From Promethearchaeota archaeon (GTDB lineage Archaea; Asgardarchaeota; Lokiarchaeia; Sigyniarchaeales; SOKP01), in assembly GCA_019058295.1 (NCBI GenBank), contig JAHPZI010000022.1, positions 216,816 through 280,815 of the forward strand: a stretch of DNA of 64,000 nucleotides, given 5' to 3'. The first letter of the stretch is position 1. Each line of letters opens with the position of its first letter. The position numbers and the translations under genes are program-made. Of this stretch, positions 47,580 through 56,877 are shown piece after piece. The notes below the pieces were generated by a model, which had not been told where the DNA came from, made no database searches, and worked only from the letters and a program-made list of their open reading frames with translations.

Positions 47580-48764
47580 TCAATTTAGATTTAAGGGATA
47601 TTTACGATATTTTTCAATAGCAGCTCTTAATGCTAAAATATTTTTCCATGGTGCATTGAGAATATTGTGGCTTGGACCAGCGAAATATCCTCCACTATGG
47701 GCTGCTGCTTTAATGCATCTTTTCACTTCTTCCTCAACATCTTTAGGGGTTCCGAAGTTGAGTATATTTGAACCATCTATACCACCAAGAAAAGCAATTC
47801 GGTCCCCCAATTTTTCTTTTAAATGCGCCAGATCGACACCTGCTGCCGGTTCAAGAGCTTGAATTCCATTTAATCCTGCATCAACCATATATGGTAAAAG
47901 CTTGTCAATATACCCACAAGAATGCTGAACTACAAACATACTGTTTTTCTTACACGCCTGATAGATCTGTTTATAATAAGGAAGTATAAATTCCTTAAAT
48001 TGTTCGATGGAAAGAATGGATCGTTGTTTCATGCCTAAATCATCCATATAAAACACTATATCGACTCCTGCCTCTGCTAACCTCTTAATTATTTCCAAGT
48101 TAACTTTATTAAACTCAGTCATAACCTCATGTATAAATTGGGGATTTTTCCGCATATAATAAGCTACTCTCGTTATGGTCATTCCCTCAAATAGCGATTC
48201 ATGTAAAGTAATAGGTAAAGTAGCCATTGGATATAAATACTTGGAAAGTTTATTTACAAAGTTTTCCCAAATTTGAGGAGAATAATTAATTCTATTATTA
48301 ACAAGATCAATAGGTTTACCATATTTATCCCAATATTCATGAACAATTTCAGGAGTCCTAAAATAACCATCTTCATACCATAAATATGTCAAACCAGTAT
48401 CAACTTGGGGGGCAAGTTTCCATATTCTTCCGTCATAGGTTAAGATTAGACATTCAGGGTATTCAGGGGGAGCTTTGATTGTTTTTAATTTGAATTTATT
48501 AATTCCCCAGGGATCTATCCCATGAATGTCTGACTTCCAAAACCTTAATTCGGTTATACTTCCTGTTGTTCCCTGTAATACACTGAATTTCATTTTTAAA
48601 ACTTCTTCTTCTATAGAAGCTTTAGTTTTCTTATATTCATCAGATTTTTCAAAATATTGATTTGAGATTCCCGTCCTTTCAAATCCCAAATAATGAATAG
48701 GTACTATGTCAGGCTCTTCAAGCTCTAAGGTTCTAATAACTCTTTCCCGCTTTGATAATACCAT
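47580..48764 (-). CDS. URO-D/MtaA-superfamily protein (methyltransferase-like), paralog 2
   Basis: This 394-residue paralog of the product of 46340-47497 is in the same orientation, separated by about 80 bases. It has VVQHSCGYIDKLLPYMVDAG and AGPSHNILNAPWKNILALRAAI, so it shares the H-x-C pair and the His substitution at the third ligand position. The pair may act as homologous subunits or serve different substrates. It is transcribed divergently from the corrinoid-protein genes, with a 131-base promoter region between them. Confidence 0.82.
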   Translation of the reverse strand: MVLSKRERVIRTLELEEPDIVPIHYLGFERTGISNQYFEKSDEYKKTKASIEEEVLKMKFSVLQGTTGSITELRFWKSDIHGIDPWGINKFKLKTIKAPPEYPECLILTYDGRIWKLAPQVDTGLTYLWYEDGYFRTPEIVHEYWDKYGKPIDLVNNRINYSPQIWENFVNKLSKYLYPMATLPITLHESLFEGMTITRVAYYMRKNPQFIHEVMTEFNKVNLEIIKRLAEAGVDIVFYMDDLGMKQRSILSIEQFKEFILPYYKQIYQACKKNSMFVVQHSCGYIDKLLPYMVDAGLNGIQALEPAAGVDLAHLKEKLGDRIAFLGGIDGSNILNFGTPKDVEEEVKRCIKAAAHSGGYFAGPSHNILNAPWKNILALRAAIEKYRKYPLNLN

Positions 48765-48895
48765 AATAAAGATCGGTTTAATTAATTTAAAAAAATTTTT
48801 AAAATATAATCATTTTTCTTGAATTCGAAAAAAAAATAATTAAAAATACATTCACATCTAATATATAATATTATCAAAATTTTTGGTTTTATATT

Positions 48896-49531
48896 ATGGA
48901 TTATGAACAATTGACAGAGCTTATAGTAGAATTGGAGCTCGATGATATTGCTGATGCAGTTAAAGAAGCGCTTGAAGCAGATGGAAAAGATCCATTTGAT
49001 ATTTTATCCGCACTTACTGCCGGGATGGATGAAGTTGGGCACCGGTATGACGAAGAAATTTATTATTTAGCAGACTTAATGCTGGCAGCAGAAACTATGA
49101 AGGTTGCCTTAGAGGTTTTAAAGCCAGCATTAGCTTCATCAGAAAAAGTGAAAGACAAAGTAAAAGTTGTTATCGCAACTGTTAAAGGAGATAATCATGA
49201 TATAGGGAAAAATCTACTCGGAATATTATTAATGAGTGAAGGATTTGAAGTATATGACTTAGGTAAAGATGTTGATGCTGAAAAAATTGTATCTAAAGTG
49301 AAAGAAACAGGTGCATCTATTGTTGGGTTAAGCTCACTCTTAAGTATGACTGTGTCGCAAATTGAGGTTGTTCATGAAGCTCTAAAAAATGCAGGATTAA
49401 GAGATAAGGTTAATTTAATTGTTGGTGGGGCTCCTTTAAACATGGATTTAGCAAAGCGGTTTGGAGCGGATGATTTTGCTGAAGACACAATAAAAGGTAT
49501 CACTCATATAAAAAATATAGCCGGAATCTAA
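48896..49531 (+). CDS. Corrinoid protein (MtaC/MtbC-like), copy 1
   Basis: This 211-residue methyl-carrier protein has an N-terminal helical cap domain (about 1-85) with LSALTAGMDEVGHRYDEEIYYLADLMLAAETM. The B12-binding Rossmann-like domain holds the DxHxxG motif GDNHDIGKN near residues 100-108, whose His is the lower cobalt ligand, then GLSSLLSMT and VGGAPLN. It should carry the methyl group on cobalamin between a substrate methyltransferase and an MtaA-like protein. It is first in the plus-strand group with copy 2 and an MtaA-like gene. Confidence 0.93.
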   Translation: MDYEQLTELIVELELDDIADAVKEALEADGKDPFDILSALTAGMDEVGHRYDEEIYYLADLMLAAETMKVALEVLKPALASSEKVKDKVKVVIATVKGDNHDIGKNLLGILLMSEGFEVYDLGKDVDAEKIVSKVKETGASIVGLSSLLSMTVSQIEVVHEALKNAGLRDKVNLIVGGAPLNMDLAKRFGADDFAEDTIKGITHIKNIAGI

Positions 49532-49626
49532 CTTATTCATCCATATTAAAACCATTTGCCTTAATTATTATATTTTATATATTTTTATGAAATGATTATT
49601 ATTAAGATGTAAAAAATGAGTAAACT

Positions 49627-50280
49627 ATGAAAAACGATGAAATGCTAACGAGGATAAAAAATTCGATTGTAGAAGGAGAATCAGAAAAAACAATCGAGGC
49701 CGTAAATGAAGCGTTAAAAAGAGGAGTGGATTATAAAGATATTTTGAACAGAGCAATAATAAAGGGGGCTGCAGAAGTTGGAGAATTATATGAACAAGAG
49801 GAATATTTCCTTGCGGATATGTTAATGACTGGAGATGCTATTAATGCTGCTATGAATATATTAAAAGATTCATTTTTAGAGATATCAGAGGGACCTCCAA
49901 AAGGGATTATATTAATTGGAACAGTAGAAGGAGATGTACATGACATAGGGAAAGCTTTAGTAGCTTCTCTTTTAAATGGTCAAGCATTTGATGTCATTGA
50001 TTTAGGATCAGATGTTCCCCCAGAAATTTTTGTTGAAAAAGCTAAGAAATTAAAGCCTGATGTTATAGGACTAAGTGGTTTACTCACAATGAGCATTTCA
50101 AAAATGCATGAAACCATCCTATTACTCAAAAAGGAGGGAATACCTGCTAAAATTATCATAGGAGGGGGAATAGTCTCTAAAAATTCTTGCGCTATGATTG
50201 GAGCAGATGATTGTGCGAAAGATGGATGGGTGGGTATTAAAAAAATAAAAACATTAATATCAAATACTAAAAGAGGTTGA
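49627..50280 (+). CDS. Corrinoid protein (MtaC/MtbC-like), copy 2
   Basis: This 217-residue corrinoid protein has the same plan: a helical cap (AEVGELYEQEEYFLADMLMTGDAINA), the DxHxxG motif in EGDVHDIGKA near residues 102-110, GLSGLLTMS and IIGGGIVSKN. It differs widely from copy 1, so the two probably serve different substrates or partners. It ends six bases before the ATG of the MtaA-like gene, with GAGGTTGAT as ribosome binding site, so these two are co-expressed and presumably work together. Confidence 0.93.
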   Translation: MKNDEMLTRIKNSIVEGESEKTIEAVNEALKRGVDYKDILNRAIIKGAAEVGELYEQEEYFLADMLMTGDAINAAMNILKDSFLEISEGPPKGIILIGTVEGDVHDIGKALVASLLNGQAFDVIDLGSDVPPEIFVEKAKKLKPDVIGLSGLLTMSISKMHETILLLKKEGIPAKIIIGGGIVSKNSCAMIGADDCAKDGWVGIKKIKTLISNTKRG

Positions 50281-50286
50281 TATAAA

Positions 50287-51369
50287 ATGCCCCATGATCG
50301 GACAAAATCGGTTATTAGATTTATGAAAACTCTAGCTGGTCAAGTTAGAGGTGTTGATAGAGTTCCATTTTTTGCTATAATTGATGAACAATTTATTTCT
50401 CGGATTATGGGAATAACTACAAGAGAAATTTTGAGTTCTCCAGAAACTTATGCTAATTGTCTTATTAAAACAGCTGATTTTATTAAAGCAGATACCATTC
50501 AAATCCCTTCTGCCTATGCTGGACCAGCAGAAGCATATGCGTTTGCTGAAGCAAACAGTAAAATGGATTCTATTCAATGGTATGATTATAAACCTTTAGC
50601 AATTAAACAGGGTGAAGTGTGCAAAACTGAAGAAGATATTGAAAAGTTAGAAATTCCAGAACACTCAAAAATAGATTTATGGGATACAACATACAAAACT
50701 GCAAATATTATTCGAGAAAAAACGAAATTTCCTCAAGGTATGGGTCTCGGAATATGGTCCGTTGTTCAAGAATTAAGAGGTATTAATGCATTTAAAGATA
50801 TTCGAAAGAATCCTGATCTATTATTGAAATTATGCGAAAAAATTTATAAAAGCCAATTAGATTCATATAATAATTGGATTGAAAAAGTAGGAGAGAGTCC
50901 TATTATAATGTATACAGGATATGCTTTCAATAAGCATATGATGTCTTTTAAGGATGCCATGAAATATGAGGGGCAATTTATCAAAAGATTTCAAAAAGAA
51001 ATTAAATCACCATTTTTTCTCCATAATTGTGGAACCAGACCATATTTTAGAGAAGCTTGTAATGAGATAGATTTTATAGCTGTAAACGGTTCCCATCCTT
51101 TAAATATTAAATATTGGATTGATTTTAAGAAGGATTTTCCTAAGGTTACCATAATGGGTGCAAATATTGATGTTAGTCGTGAATTATTTACGGGTACCCC
51201 TCAAGATGTAGAAGAAAAAGTTAAAGAAAACATAATAAATTTAGCTCCGGGAGGAAGATATATAGTAAGTCCAATCTGTTGTCTGCCTTGGGGAGTTCCA
51301 ATTCCGAATGTTTTAGCAATTCCAGAAGCTATAGAAAAATATGGTCATTATCCAATAAAAGGGGCTTAA
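50287..51369 (+). CDS. MtaA-like corrinoid:thiol methyltransferase (URO-D superfamily)
   Basis: This 360-residue protein is closer to MtaA/MtbA than the two minus-strand paralogs. The zinc-site motif is FFLHNCGTRPYF (His-x-Cys), and the third Cys appears in SPICCLPWGVPIPN near residue 337, matching the SP-x-C end seen in MtaA. It is thus predicted to move a methyl group from the corrinoid protein encoded just upstream to a thiol such as coenzyme M or another acceptor. No mcr gene is in the window, so the final acceptor is unclear. Confidence 0.85.
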   Translation: MPHDRTKSVIRFMKTLAGQVRGVDRVPFFAIIDEQFISRIMGITTREILSSPETYANCLIKTADFIKADTIQIPSAYAGPAEAYAFAEANSKMDSIQWYDYKPLAIKQGEVCKTEEDIEKLEIPEHSKIDLWDTTYKTANIIREKTKFPQGMGLGIWSVVQELRGINAFKDIRKNPDLLLKLCEKIYKSQLDSYNNWIEKVGESPIIMYTGYAFNKHMMSFKDAMKYEGQFIKRFQKEIKSPFFLHNCGTRPYFREACNEIDFIAVNGSHPLNIKYWIDFKKDFPKVTIMGANIDVSRELFTGTPQDVEEKVKENIINLAPGGRYIVSPICCLPWGVPIPNVLAIPEAIEKYGHYPIKGA

Positions 51370-51380
51370 TAGGACTTAAT

Positions 51381-52877
51381 TTAAATTAAACTTATATCAA
51401 TATTGCCCAAAATTGCGTCTGCGCATTTAAATCCGCTGTCACAAGCATGTTGAGTCCCTATACCATGGGCCGTTTTTCCTGCTGTATCTCCGACTACGTA
51501 CAATCCTTCAATTTCATGAAGTACTGAAGAAGGCTTGTATTTACCAGTTTGTTTCGGCGTTAAGCCTAGACCTTCAACAGGTCCTTCTGGTTTTCCTGTA
51601 GCAGCTATAATATCTCTTGGATAAGAAACATCTACAAAATCAAGATTTTCATCTAAGTCTGGAAAGAACGTTCGTAGGTCCTCCCAATAAATTTCTCTCC
51701 ACCTTTCCCAATCTGGACCTTTAGAAGGCACAAGCGTCCCAAATATTGCGGTTTGATGCCCTTTTGGAGCAAGTTTCGGATTTATATTGCTTAAAACAGG
51801 TCCAAAAAATCCGTTGGATAGTGGAGCTCCAGGACCGTATTTTTTATCTCCCCAGTCGTGTAAAGTTGGATGATAACAATTAATAAAACTCCATTTCTTA
51901 ATCATCGGTTTATTTAATGCAAGTTTGAAAGTCATCGAAGATAAAGATGGAGTTAAACTTTCTATTTTTTCAATATATTTTTTTTCAAAATAATCTTTTC
52001 CAACTAAGCTAAGAATCGTCCATTTAATTGAAAGATTGGAAATTACAATCGGAGCTTCTATCAATTCCTCACCAACTATTACACCTTGAGCCTTATTTCC
52101 CTTAATTACAATACTTTTAACTGGAGAATTTATAAGTATCTCACCACCAAAATGTCTAATCACTTTAGCAATAGCATCGGGAATGGCTTGCGCACCACCA
52201 CCAATAGGATATTGATAACCGGCCTGAGAGGTCAGCTCTGTTTTAAAACAATGAATAAACTCGGCAACGCTCGCCTTCGCATTACCTATACAAAACATAC
52301 CGGCAAGTAAAAAGGCAAAAATTCCATGAATAAAAGAATCATCTGTAAACGTATTTAGCCATTGTGTAACCGTTAACTCCTCCTCATATAATTTATTCAG
52401 TTTCTTCTTAGTCATTGTTAAAATGGATTTCATTATTGCCATCAAATCTTTGATTGTATTTTTAGTAAAGCCCATGTTTTTTAAGCCATTTATATTACTT
52501 CTTGAACTACCACTAGCTTCTTTCTTGCTACCTCTTGGTTGCAATGTTTTAAATAATGAATTTATATTGATATCTAAAGGAAAATAACCCTCTTGCTTGT
52601 ATATTTTCATTGCTGTTTTTTCATTAATGTGTTTTATAAATTTAAGGTAATCTAAACCACATCTGTCAAAAACCTTTCCAAATGGACCATTTAATCCCAT
52701 TGAAAACATATGAACTGCTCGGTCGAAAGTATAACCTTTTTTTTCATACGAACTGCAAGCCCCACCAATATAAGAGTTCTTTTCTAAAATTGTTACTTTA
52801 TGGCCTCCATGAGCAAGTAGGGCTCCAGCAGTTAATCCTCCAATACCAGCTCCGATAATAATAACATTTTCTTTCAT
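51381..52877 (-). CDS. Phytoene-desaturase-like FAD oxidoreductase
   Basis: This 498-residue flavoprotein has the N-terminal motif VIIGAGIGGLTAGALLAHGGHKVTILEKN and IGGACSSYEKKGYTFDRAVHMF, and ends with GLYVVGDTAGKTAHGIGTQHACDSG. These fit the CrtI/CrtISO-like and all-trans-retinol-saturase-like group, which work on polyene or isoprenoid chains. It is convergent with the MtaA-like gene, with an 11-base gap. It is separate from the methyl-transfer genes by function and may belong to isoprenoid metabolism with the enzymes at 28-31 kb. Confidence 0.85.
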   Translation of the reverse strand: MKENVIIIGAGIGGLTAGALLAHGGHKVTILEKNSYIGGACSSYEKKGYTFDRAVHMFSMGLNGPFGKVFDRCGLDYLKFIKHINEKTAMKIYKQEGYFPLDININSLFKTLQPRGSKKEASGSSRSNINGLKNMGFTKNTIKDLMAIMKSILTMTKKKLNKLYEEELTVTQWLNTFTDDSFIHGIFAFLLAGMFCIGNAKASVAEFIHCFKTELTSQAGYQYPIGGGAQAIPDAIAKVIRHFGGEILINSPVKSIVIKGNKAQGVIVGEELIEAPIVISNLSIKWTILSLVGKDYFEKKYIEKIESLTPSLSSMTFKLALNKPMIKKWSFINCYHPTLHDWGDKKYGPGAPLSNGFFGPVLSNINPKLAPKGHQTAIFGTLVPSKGPDWERWREIYWEDLRTFFPDLDENLDFVDVSYPRDIIAATGKPEGPVEGLGLTPKQTGKYKPSSVLHEIEGLYVVGDTAGKTAHGIGTQHACDSGFKCADAILGNIDISLI

Positions 52878-53179
52878 AAAAATACTTAATACTTAAAATA
52901 TAAAAAGATTATTTGCAGGATCAAACAAAAAATAAAAAATAAATAAAAATTTTACTTTCTACCAAATTTCGAGTCATAAAATTACCTCGAACGCTTTTAG
53001 AAAACATAGCAATTATTTCATTAGTATCTTCATCAATAAAATCGCCTTAAATATAAATTTCTTGTATGGATGTTAATAATATTTAATGATATTAACTCAC
53101 TTAATTATTTTGAGAAAGTATCAATATTATTTAATAAAGTATTTGAAAAAAAAATAATAATATAGAATTAGATTTTAAT
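52878..53179. other. 302-base spacer with a possible gene remnant
   Basis: The minus strand between 53046 and 52921 is open for 41 codons between two stops and reads like real protein at its start (GDFIDEDTNEIIAMFSKSVR). There is no start codon apart from internal Met codons, so it could be the end of a decayed gene. The rest is A/T-rich and holds nothing I recognise, apart from the promoter region expected for the radical SAM gene. Confidence 0.25.
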
Positions 53180-54694
53180 ATGAATTCAGACCTCAGAAAA
53201 TTGAAAATCTTATTAATAAATCCACCTACTTCAGTGGTGTTGCTAAATTTAGGATTAGCATATATCGGAGCTAGCTTATTAGAGGGAGGCCATAATGTTA
53301 AAATTTTAGATCTAAATTTAACTAGATATAAAAAAAGAAAAGTTAAAAATTTATTAAAATCAACAAATTACGATGTGTATGGAATAGGATGTATGATTGT
53401 TGCTTACGATTATACTGTATTCTTAAGTAAAATCATAAAAAAATACCATCCAAATTCATTAATAGTAGCTGGGGGTAGTGTTGCCTCTAGTATCCCTGAA
53501 ATTTTATTAAGCACCTCTGAGGTTGATATCGCAGTTTTAGGAGAAGGAGAGTTTACAATTAAAGATATTACAAAAAAAATTTCTGCAAATGATACGGATT
53601 ATTCTACCATTGAAGGTATTTATTTTAAGAAGAATGGGCAAATTATTAAAACTAAAGATAGAGACCCCATTGAAAATCTTGATTCGGTCCCAATACCCGC
53701 CATACATTTATTTAATATGAAAGCATATATTAAGCTGAGATATTATCCCTTATGCACAACAAGAGGATGTCCATTCCATTGCACATTTTGTTACCACTAT
53801 TACAAAGGATATAGGGTCAGAAGACATTCTACTGAAAGAATTATAAAAGAAATAAAATTAATTTTACAAAAATATAAAAATACTTCTATTTATATTGTTG
53901 ATGATAATTTTACATACGATAAAAAGCTTGTATTAGAATTTTGTGATGCTCTTGAGAAAGAAAATTTAAAAGTTAAATGGACTGCGTCTTCCAGAGTATC
54001 CGTTATGGATGAAGAATTGATTAAAAGAATGAAAGAATGTGGTTGTGTTGCTTTACAATTTGGCATAGAATCGGGGAGCCAAATTATTTTGAATAATATA
54101 AAGAAACAATCGACAGTAGAACAGGCAAAAAATGCTCTAATATTATGTAAAAAATATAGAATATTGCCAATGTGTTCTTTTATGATTGGAAATCAAGGAG
54201 AAAATTACCGGACCGCAATGGAAACCTATAAGTTTATTAAAGAATTTTATCAACCTATAAGTTTTTTAAAAAGCTTCTTCTTTTTTTTGCCAATACCATT
54301 CCCTAAAACTGAAATTTATGAATATGCTAAGAAAAATGGACTAATAAAAAATGAGTTAAAGCTGATTAAATCATTTAAAAATGAGAATTTTGAACGTCAT
54401 CAATCCCTACCAGTGAATTTTAGTGAGCTTTCTGATAAAAAATTGTTACAATTAAAGATATCTTTAGAGCGATTAATTAAATCTCGAATTTTCTTCAAAA
54501 ATTATTATTTAGATATCGCTTTAGGAAAGTATTTTAAAATTATTGTTTACACAAGGGGTTTAAAGGCTAAAATTAAAAAGATTTTAAAATTATTTTATAA
54601 TTATTTTCATTTTTCTATTTTTTTTAAATTGAACTTATTTCAAATTTTTAAATTATTATTTACTCAAAATTATGGAGAAATCAAATTTCCATAA
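53180..54694 (+). CDS. B12-binding-domain radical SAM protein (BchE/Elp3-like)
   Basis: This 504-residue protein has an N-terminal cobalamin-binding domain (about 1-130; INPPTSVVLLNLGLAYIGAS, DVYGIGCMIVAYDYT, GGSVASSIPEILL) and a radical SAM core with CTTRGCPFHCTFCYHYY (CxxxCxxC) near residue 193-208. Further core segments are YIVDDNFTYDKK and GIESGSQIILNN. Class B enzymes of this type methylate or rearrange unactivated carbons. The last about 120 residues are basic, Lys/Phe-rich and weakly conserved. It starts the surface-glycan island and is transcribed against the glycosyltransferase genes. The substrate may be a glycan or lipid intermediate. Confidence 0.85.
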   Translation: MNSDLRKLKILLINPPTSVVLLNLGLAYIGASLLEGGHNVKILDLNLTRYKKRKVKNLLKSTNYDVYGIGCMIVAYDYTVFLSKIIKKYHPNSLIVAGGSVASSIPEILLSTSEVDIAVLGEGEFTIKDITKKISANDTDYSTIEGIYFKKNGQIIKTKDRDPIENLDSVPIPAIHLFNMKAYIKLRYYPLCTTRGCPFHCTFCYHYYKGYRVRRHSTERIIKEIKLILQKYKNTSIYIVDDNFTYDKKLVLEFCDALEKENLKVKWTASSRVSVMDEELIKRMKECGCVALQFGIESGSQIILNNIKKQSTVEQAKNALILCKKYRILPMCSFMIGNQGENYRTAMETYKFIKEFYQPISFLKSFFFFLPIPFPKTEIYEYAKKNGLIKNELKLIKSFKNENFERHQSLPVNFSELSDKKLLQLKISLERLIKSRIFFKNYYLDIALGKYFKIIVYTRGLKAKIKKILKLFYNYFHFSIFFKLNLFQIFKLLFTQNYGEIKFP

Positions 54695-54699
54695 AGAAC

Positions 54700-55698
54700 C
54701 TATTGTTTTTCTTTGAGAAGAACTAAATCTTTTTTTTCTTTTTTTTTTTTTTTCCTATATATTAAAAATTTATTGAAGCTTCTTCTAATATTTTTATTAA
54801 TTTTTGGTGATAGAAGTGGTGAGACTAATTTTAAAATGTGAGAAAAAGCATAACGCATTTTCATTTCTCGAATATAGGCTCTAATTATAAGAGAGGGTCT
54901 TAGATTTTTTGGATAATGACGTTTCATTGAAATAAAATGCAAAAATTTAACTTTTTTATCATTATATCGTCTCCCAAAAAATGTATAATTGTATATACTG
55001 CTAGGAAAAATCTTGATCCTATATTGTAAATTAGCTAATTTTATTATTCCAATATTATATTCCTTATATAATAATTCTCTATTTCTTTTTCTTATCATAT
55101 TAAATAAAGAGGTTTGTTCCATTAATACTACGTTTTGTTGGTTCATTTCTTTTATCCATTCTTGAATAAATATTTGCATTGGTTTAGAATTTAATTTAAA
55201 AAAAATTATAGCTGAATTAACTCCCTTCATCCAACCAAAAGTCCCCTTCGGAATATATTTAAATAGAATTAAAAAGTTTACATTAACAGTTAAACCTATA
55301 TCATAATTATCTTGAAATATTTCATCAATAGGATTTATTAATATAGCATCTCCATCAAAAAAGATTAAATTTTCTTTAATTCTCTTAGCACAATCTAATA
55401 TACAGATAGGTTTTTGGTTAAGGATATATTCCCTTTTTCTCGGAAGCCCTACGCGGTTTTCCATATCGTGTGTATATTTTATCGTTTTGTAACCATGTTC
55501 TCTATCTAATTTGTCAGTCCAATCGATTAAGATCGTATTAGGATAAGTCCTAATTTTTTTTTTTTGAGAGGGTGCAAAACCCCAATCATAGATATATAAT
55601 TTTGCCGTGGGATAAAATTTAAACACTTGCTTTATGGAAAAATGAATGAGAGGAAAAAAATCTTTATCTCCAATTGTTATAAAATTTATTTCATTCAT
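54700..55698 (-). CDS. Glycosyltransferase-like protein, paralog 1 (DxD type)
   Basis: This 332-residue protein has a GT-A-like pattern: an N-terminal strand INFITIGDKDFFPLIHFSIK, an IYDWGF segment, and a DxD motif in IFFDGDAILINPIDEIF near residues 123-139. The acceptor-side half has NSAIIFFKLNSKPM and IFIQEWI. It is probably a nucleotide-sugar transferase in the cytoplasm working on a surface glycan. Four full paralogs and one fragment occur in this island. It shares 212 perfectly identical bases with paralog 2 (55151-55362). The C-terminal Lys-rich tail is encoded by long A-runs and may drift. No family accession is assigned. Confidence 0.72.
   Translation of the reverse strand: MNEINFITIGDKDFFPLIHFSIKQVFKFYPTAKLYIYDWGFAPSQKKKIRTYPNTILIDWTDKLDREHGYKTIKYTHDMENRVGLPRKREYILNQKPICILDCAKRIKENLIFFDGDAILINPIDEIFQDNYDIGLTVNVNFLILFKYIPKGTFGWMKGVNSAIIFFKLNSKPMQIFIQEWIKEMNQQNVVLMEQTSLFNMIRKRNRELLYKEYNIGIIKLANLQYRIKIFPSSIYNYTFFGRRYNDKKVKFLHFISMKRHYPKNLRPSLIIRAYIREMKMRYAFSHILKLVSPLLSPKINKNIRRSFNKFLIYRKKKKKEKKDLVLLKEKQ
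55151..55362 (-). repeat. 212-bp identical tract, copy in paralog 1
   Basis: This is identical base for base to 56306-56517, with mismatches resuming at both edges. It covers the DxD motif and the following acceptor region. Flanking parts of the genes differ clearly, so recent gene conversion is more likely than constraint. Confidence 0.85.
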
Positions 55699-55854
55699 TT
55701 AAGATGCGTAAAATAATCAAAAATCTTATAATTTCAAGGTTATTAAAATATTAAATTAATCGAAATAAAAATTTTATGTTTCAATTTGATTGATATAGAT
55801 TTTAGAAAAACATGGTTAAAAAGTAAAACTTCTAAAAAATCTAATAATTTTGGA

Positions 55855-56853
55855 TTAAATTTTCTTTGAGAAGGAGTAATTCCTTTTTTTTTTCTTTTTT
55901 TTTTTCCTATATATCAAAAATTTATTAAAGCTTACAATAATTTTTTTCTTAATTTTTGGTAATAGAATTAATGAAAATGCTCTTAAAAAGTGATAAAAAG
56001 CCATACGTATTTTCATTTCTCGAATATAGTCTCTAATTATGAAGGATTTACTTAGATTTTTTGGATAATGACGTCTCATTGATACAAGATGTAAAAATTT
56101 AACTTTTTTATCATTATACCGTACTCCAATCTGCATATAGTTGTATATTCTGGTGGGAAAAATCTTGATCCTATATTGTAAATCAGCTAATTTTATTATT
56201 CCAATATTATATTCCTTATATAATATTTCTCTATTTCTCTTTATTATTATATTAAATAAAGAGTTTTGTTCTATCATAAAAATTCCTTTATAAGTTTTAA
56301 TTTCATTTATCCATTCTTGAATAAATATTTGCATTGGTTTAGAATTTAATTTAAAAAAAATTATAGCTGAATTAACTCCCTTCATCCAACCAAAAGTCCC
56401 CTTCGGAATATATTTAAATAGAATTAAAAAGTTTACATTAACAGTTAAACCTATATCATAATTATCTTGAAATATTTCATCAATAGGATTTATTAATATA
56501 GCATCTCCATCAAAAAAAATTAAATTTTCCTTAACTCTTTTCGCACAATCCAACATACAGAAAGGTTTTTGATTGAGCATATTTTCCCTTTTTCTTGTAA
56601 GTCTTACCCGGTTATCCATATCATGAGTATATCTTATCGTTTTGTATCCATTTTCTTTATCTAGTTTTTTAGTCCAATCGATTAAGATAGTATTAGGAAA
56701 AGTACTAATTTTTTTTTTTTGATATAGTGTAAAGCCCCAATCATAGATAAATAATTTTGAGGTTGGGTAAAATTTTAACACTTGCTTTATGGAAAAATGA
56801 ATGAGAGGAAAAAAATTTTCATCGCCAATTGTTATGAAATTGATTTCTTTCAT
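55855..56853 (-). CDS. Glycosyltransferase-like protein, paralog 2 (DxD type)
   Basis: This 332-residue paralog has the same plan as its neighbour: INFITIGDENFFPLIHFSIK, IYDWGF, FFDGDAILINPIDEIF and IFIQEWI. Its middle third is nearly identical to paralog 1 at the DNA level, while the N-terminal segment MDNRVRLTRKRENML and the acceptor region EIKTYKGIFMIEQNSLF differ and match paralog 4 better. It is therefore a mosaic. It starts 25 bases after the end of the sulfatase-like gene and the two are probably co-transcribed. Two long A-runs (11 and 10) lie near the C-terminus. Confidence 0.72.
   Translation of the reverse strand: MKEINFITIGDENFFPLIHFSIKQVLKFYPTSKLFIYDWGFTLYQKKKISTFPNTILIDWTKKLDKENGYKTIRYTHDMDNRVRLTRKRENMLNQKPFCMLDCAKRVKENLIFFDGDAILINPIDEIFQDNYDIGLTVNVNFLILFKYIPKGTFGWMKGVNSAIIFFKLNSKPMQIFIQEWINEIKTYKGIFMIEQNSLFNIIIKRNREILYKEYNIGIIKLADLQYRIKIFPTRIYNYMQIGVRYNDKKVKFLHLVSMRRHYPKNLSKSFIIRDYIREMKIRMAFYHFLRAFSLILLPKIKKKIIVSFNKFLIYRKKKKKKKRNYSFSKKI
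56306..56517 (-). repeat. 212-bp identical tract, copy in paralog 2
   Basis: This is the partner of 55151-55362. Just beyond its 56517 end the sequence switches to near identity with paralog 4 (around 62590-62655), which supports a patchwork origin. Confidence 0.85.
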
Positions 56854-56877
56854 ATCCTTAAAAAAATCTGGTTAAAT

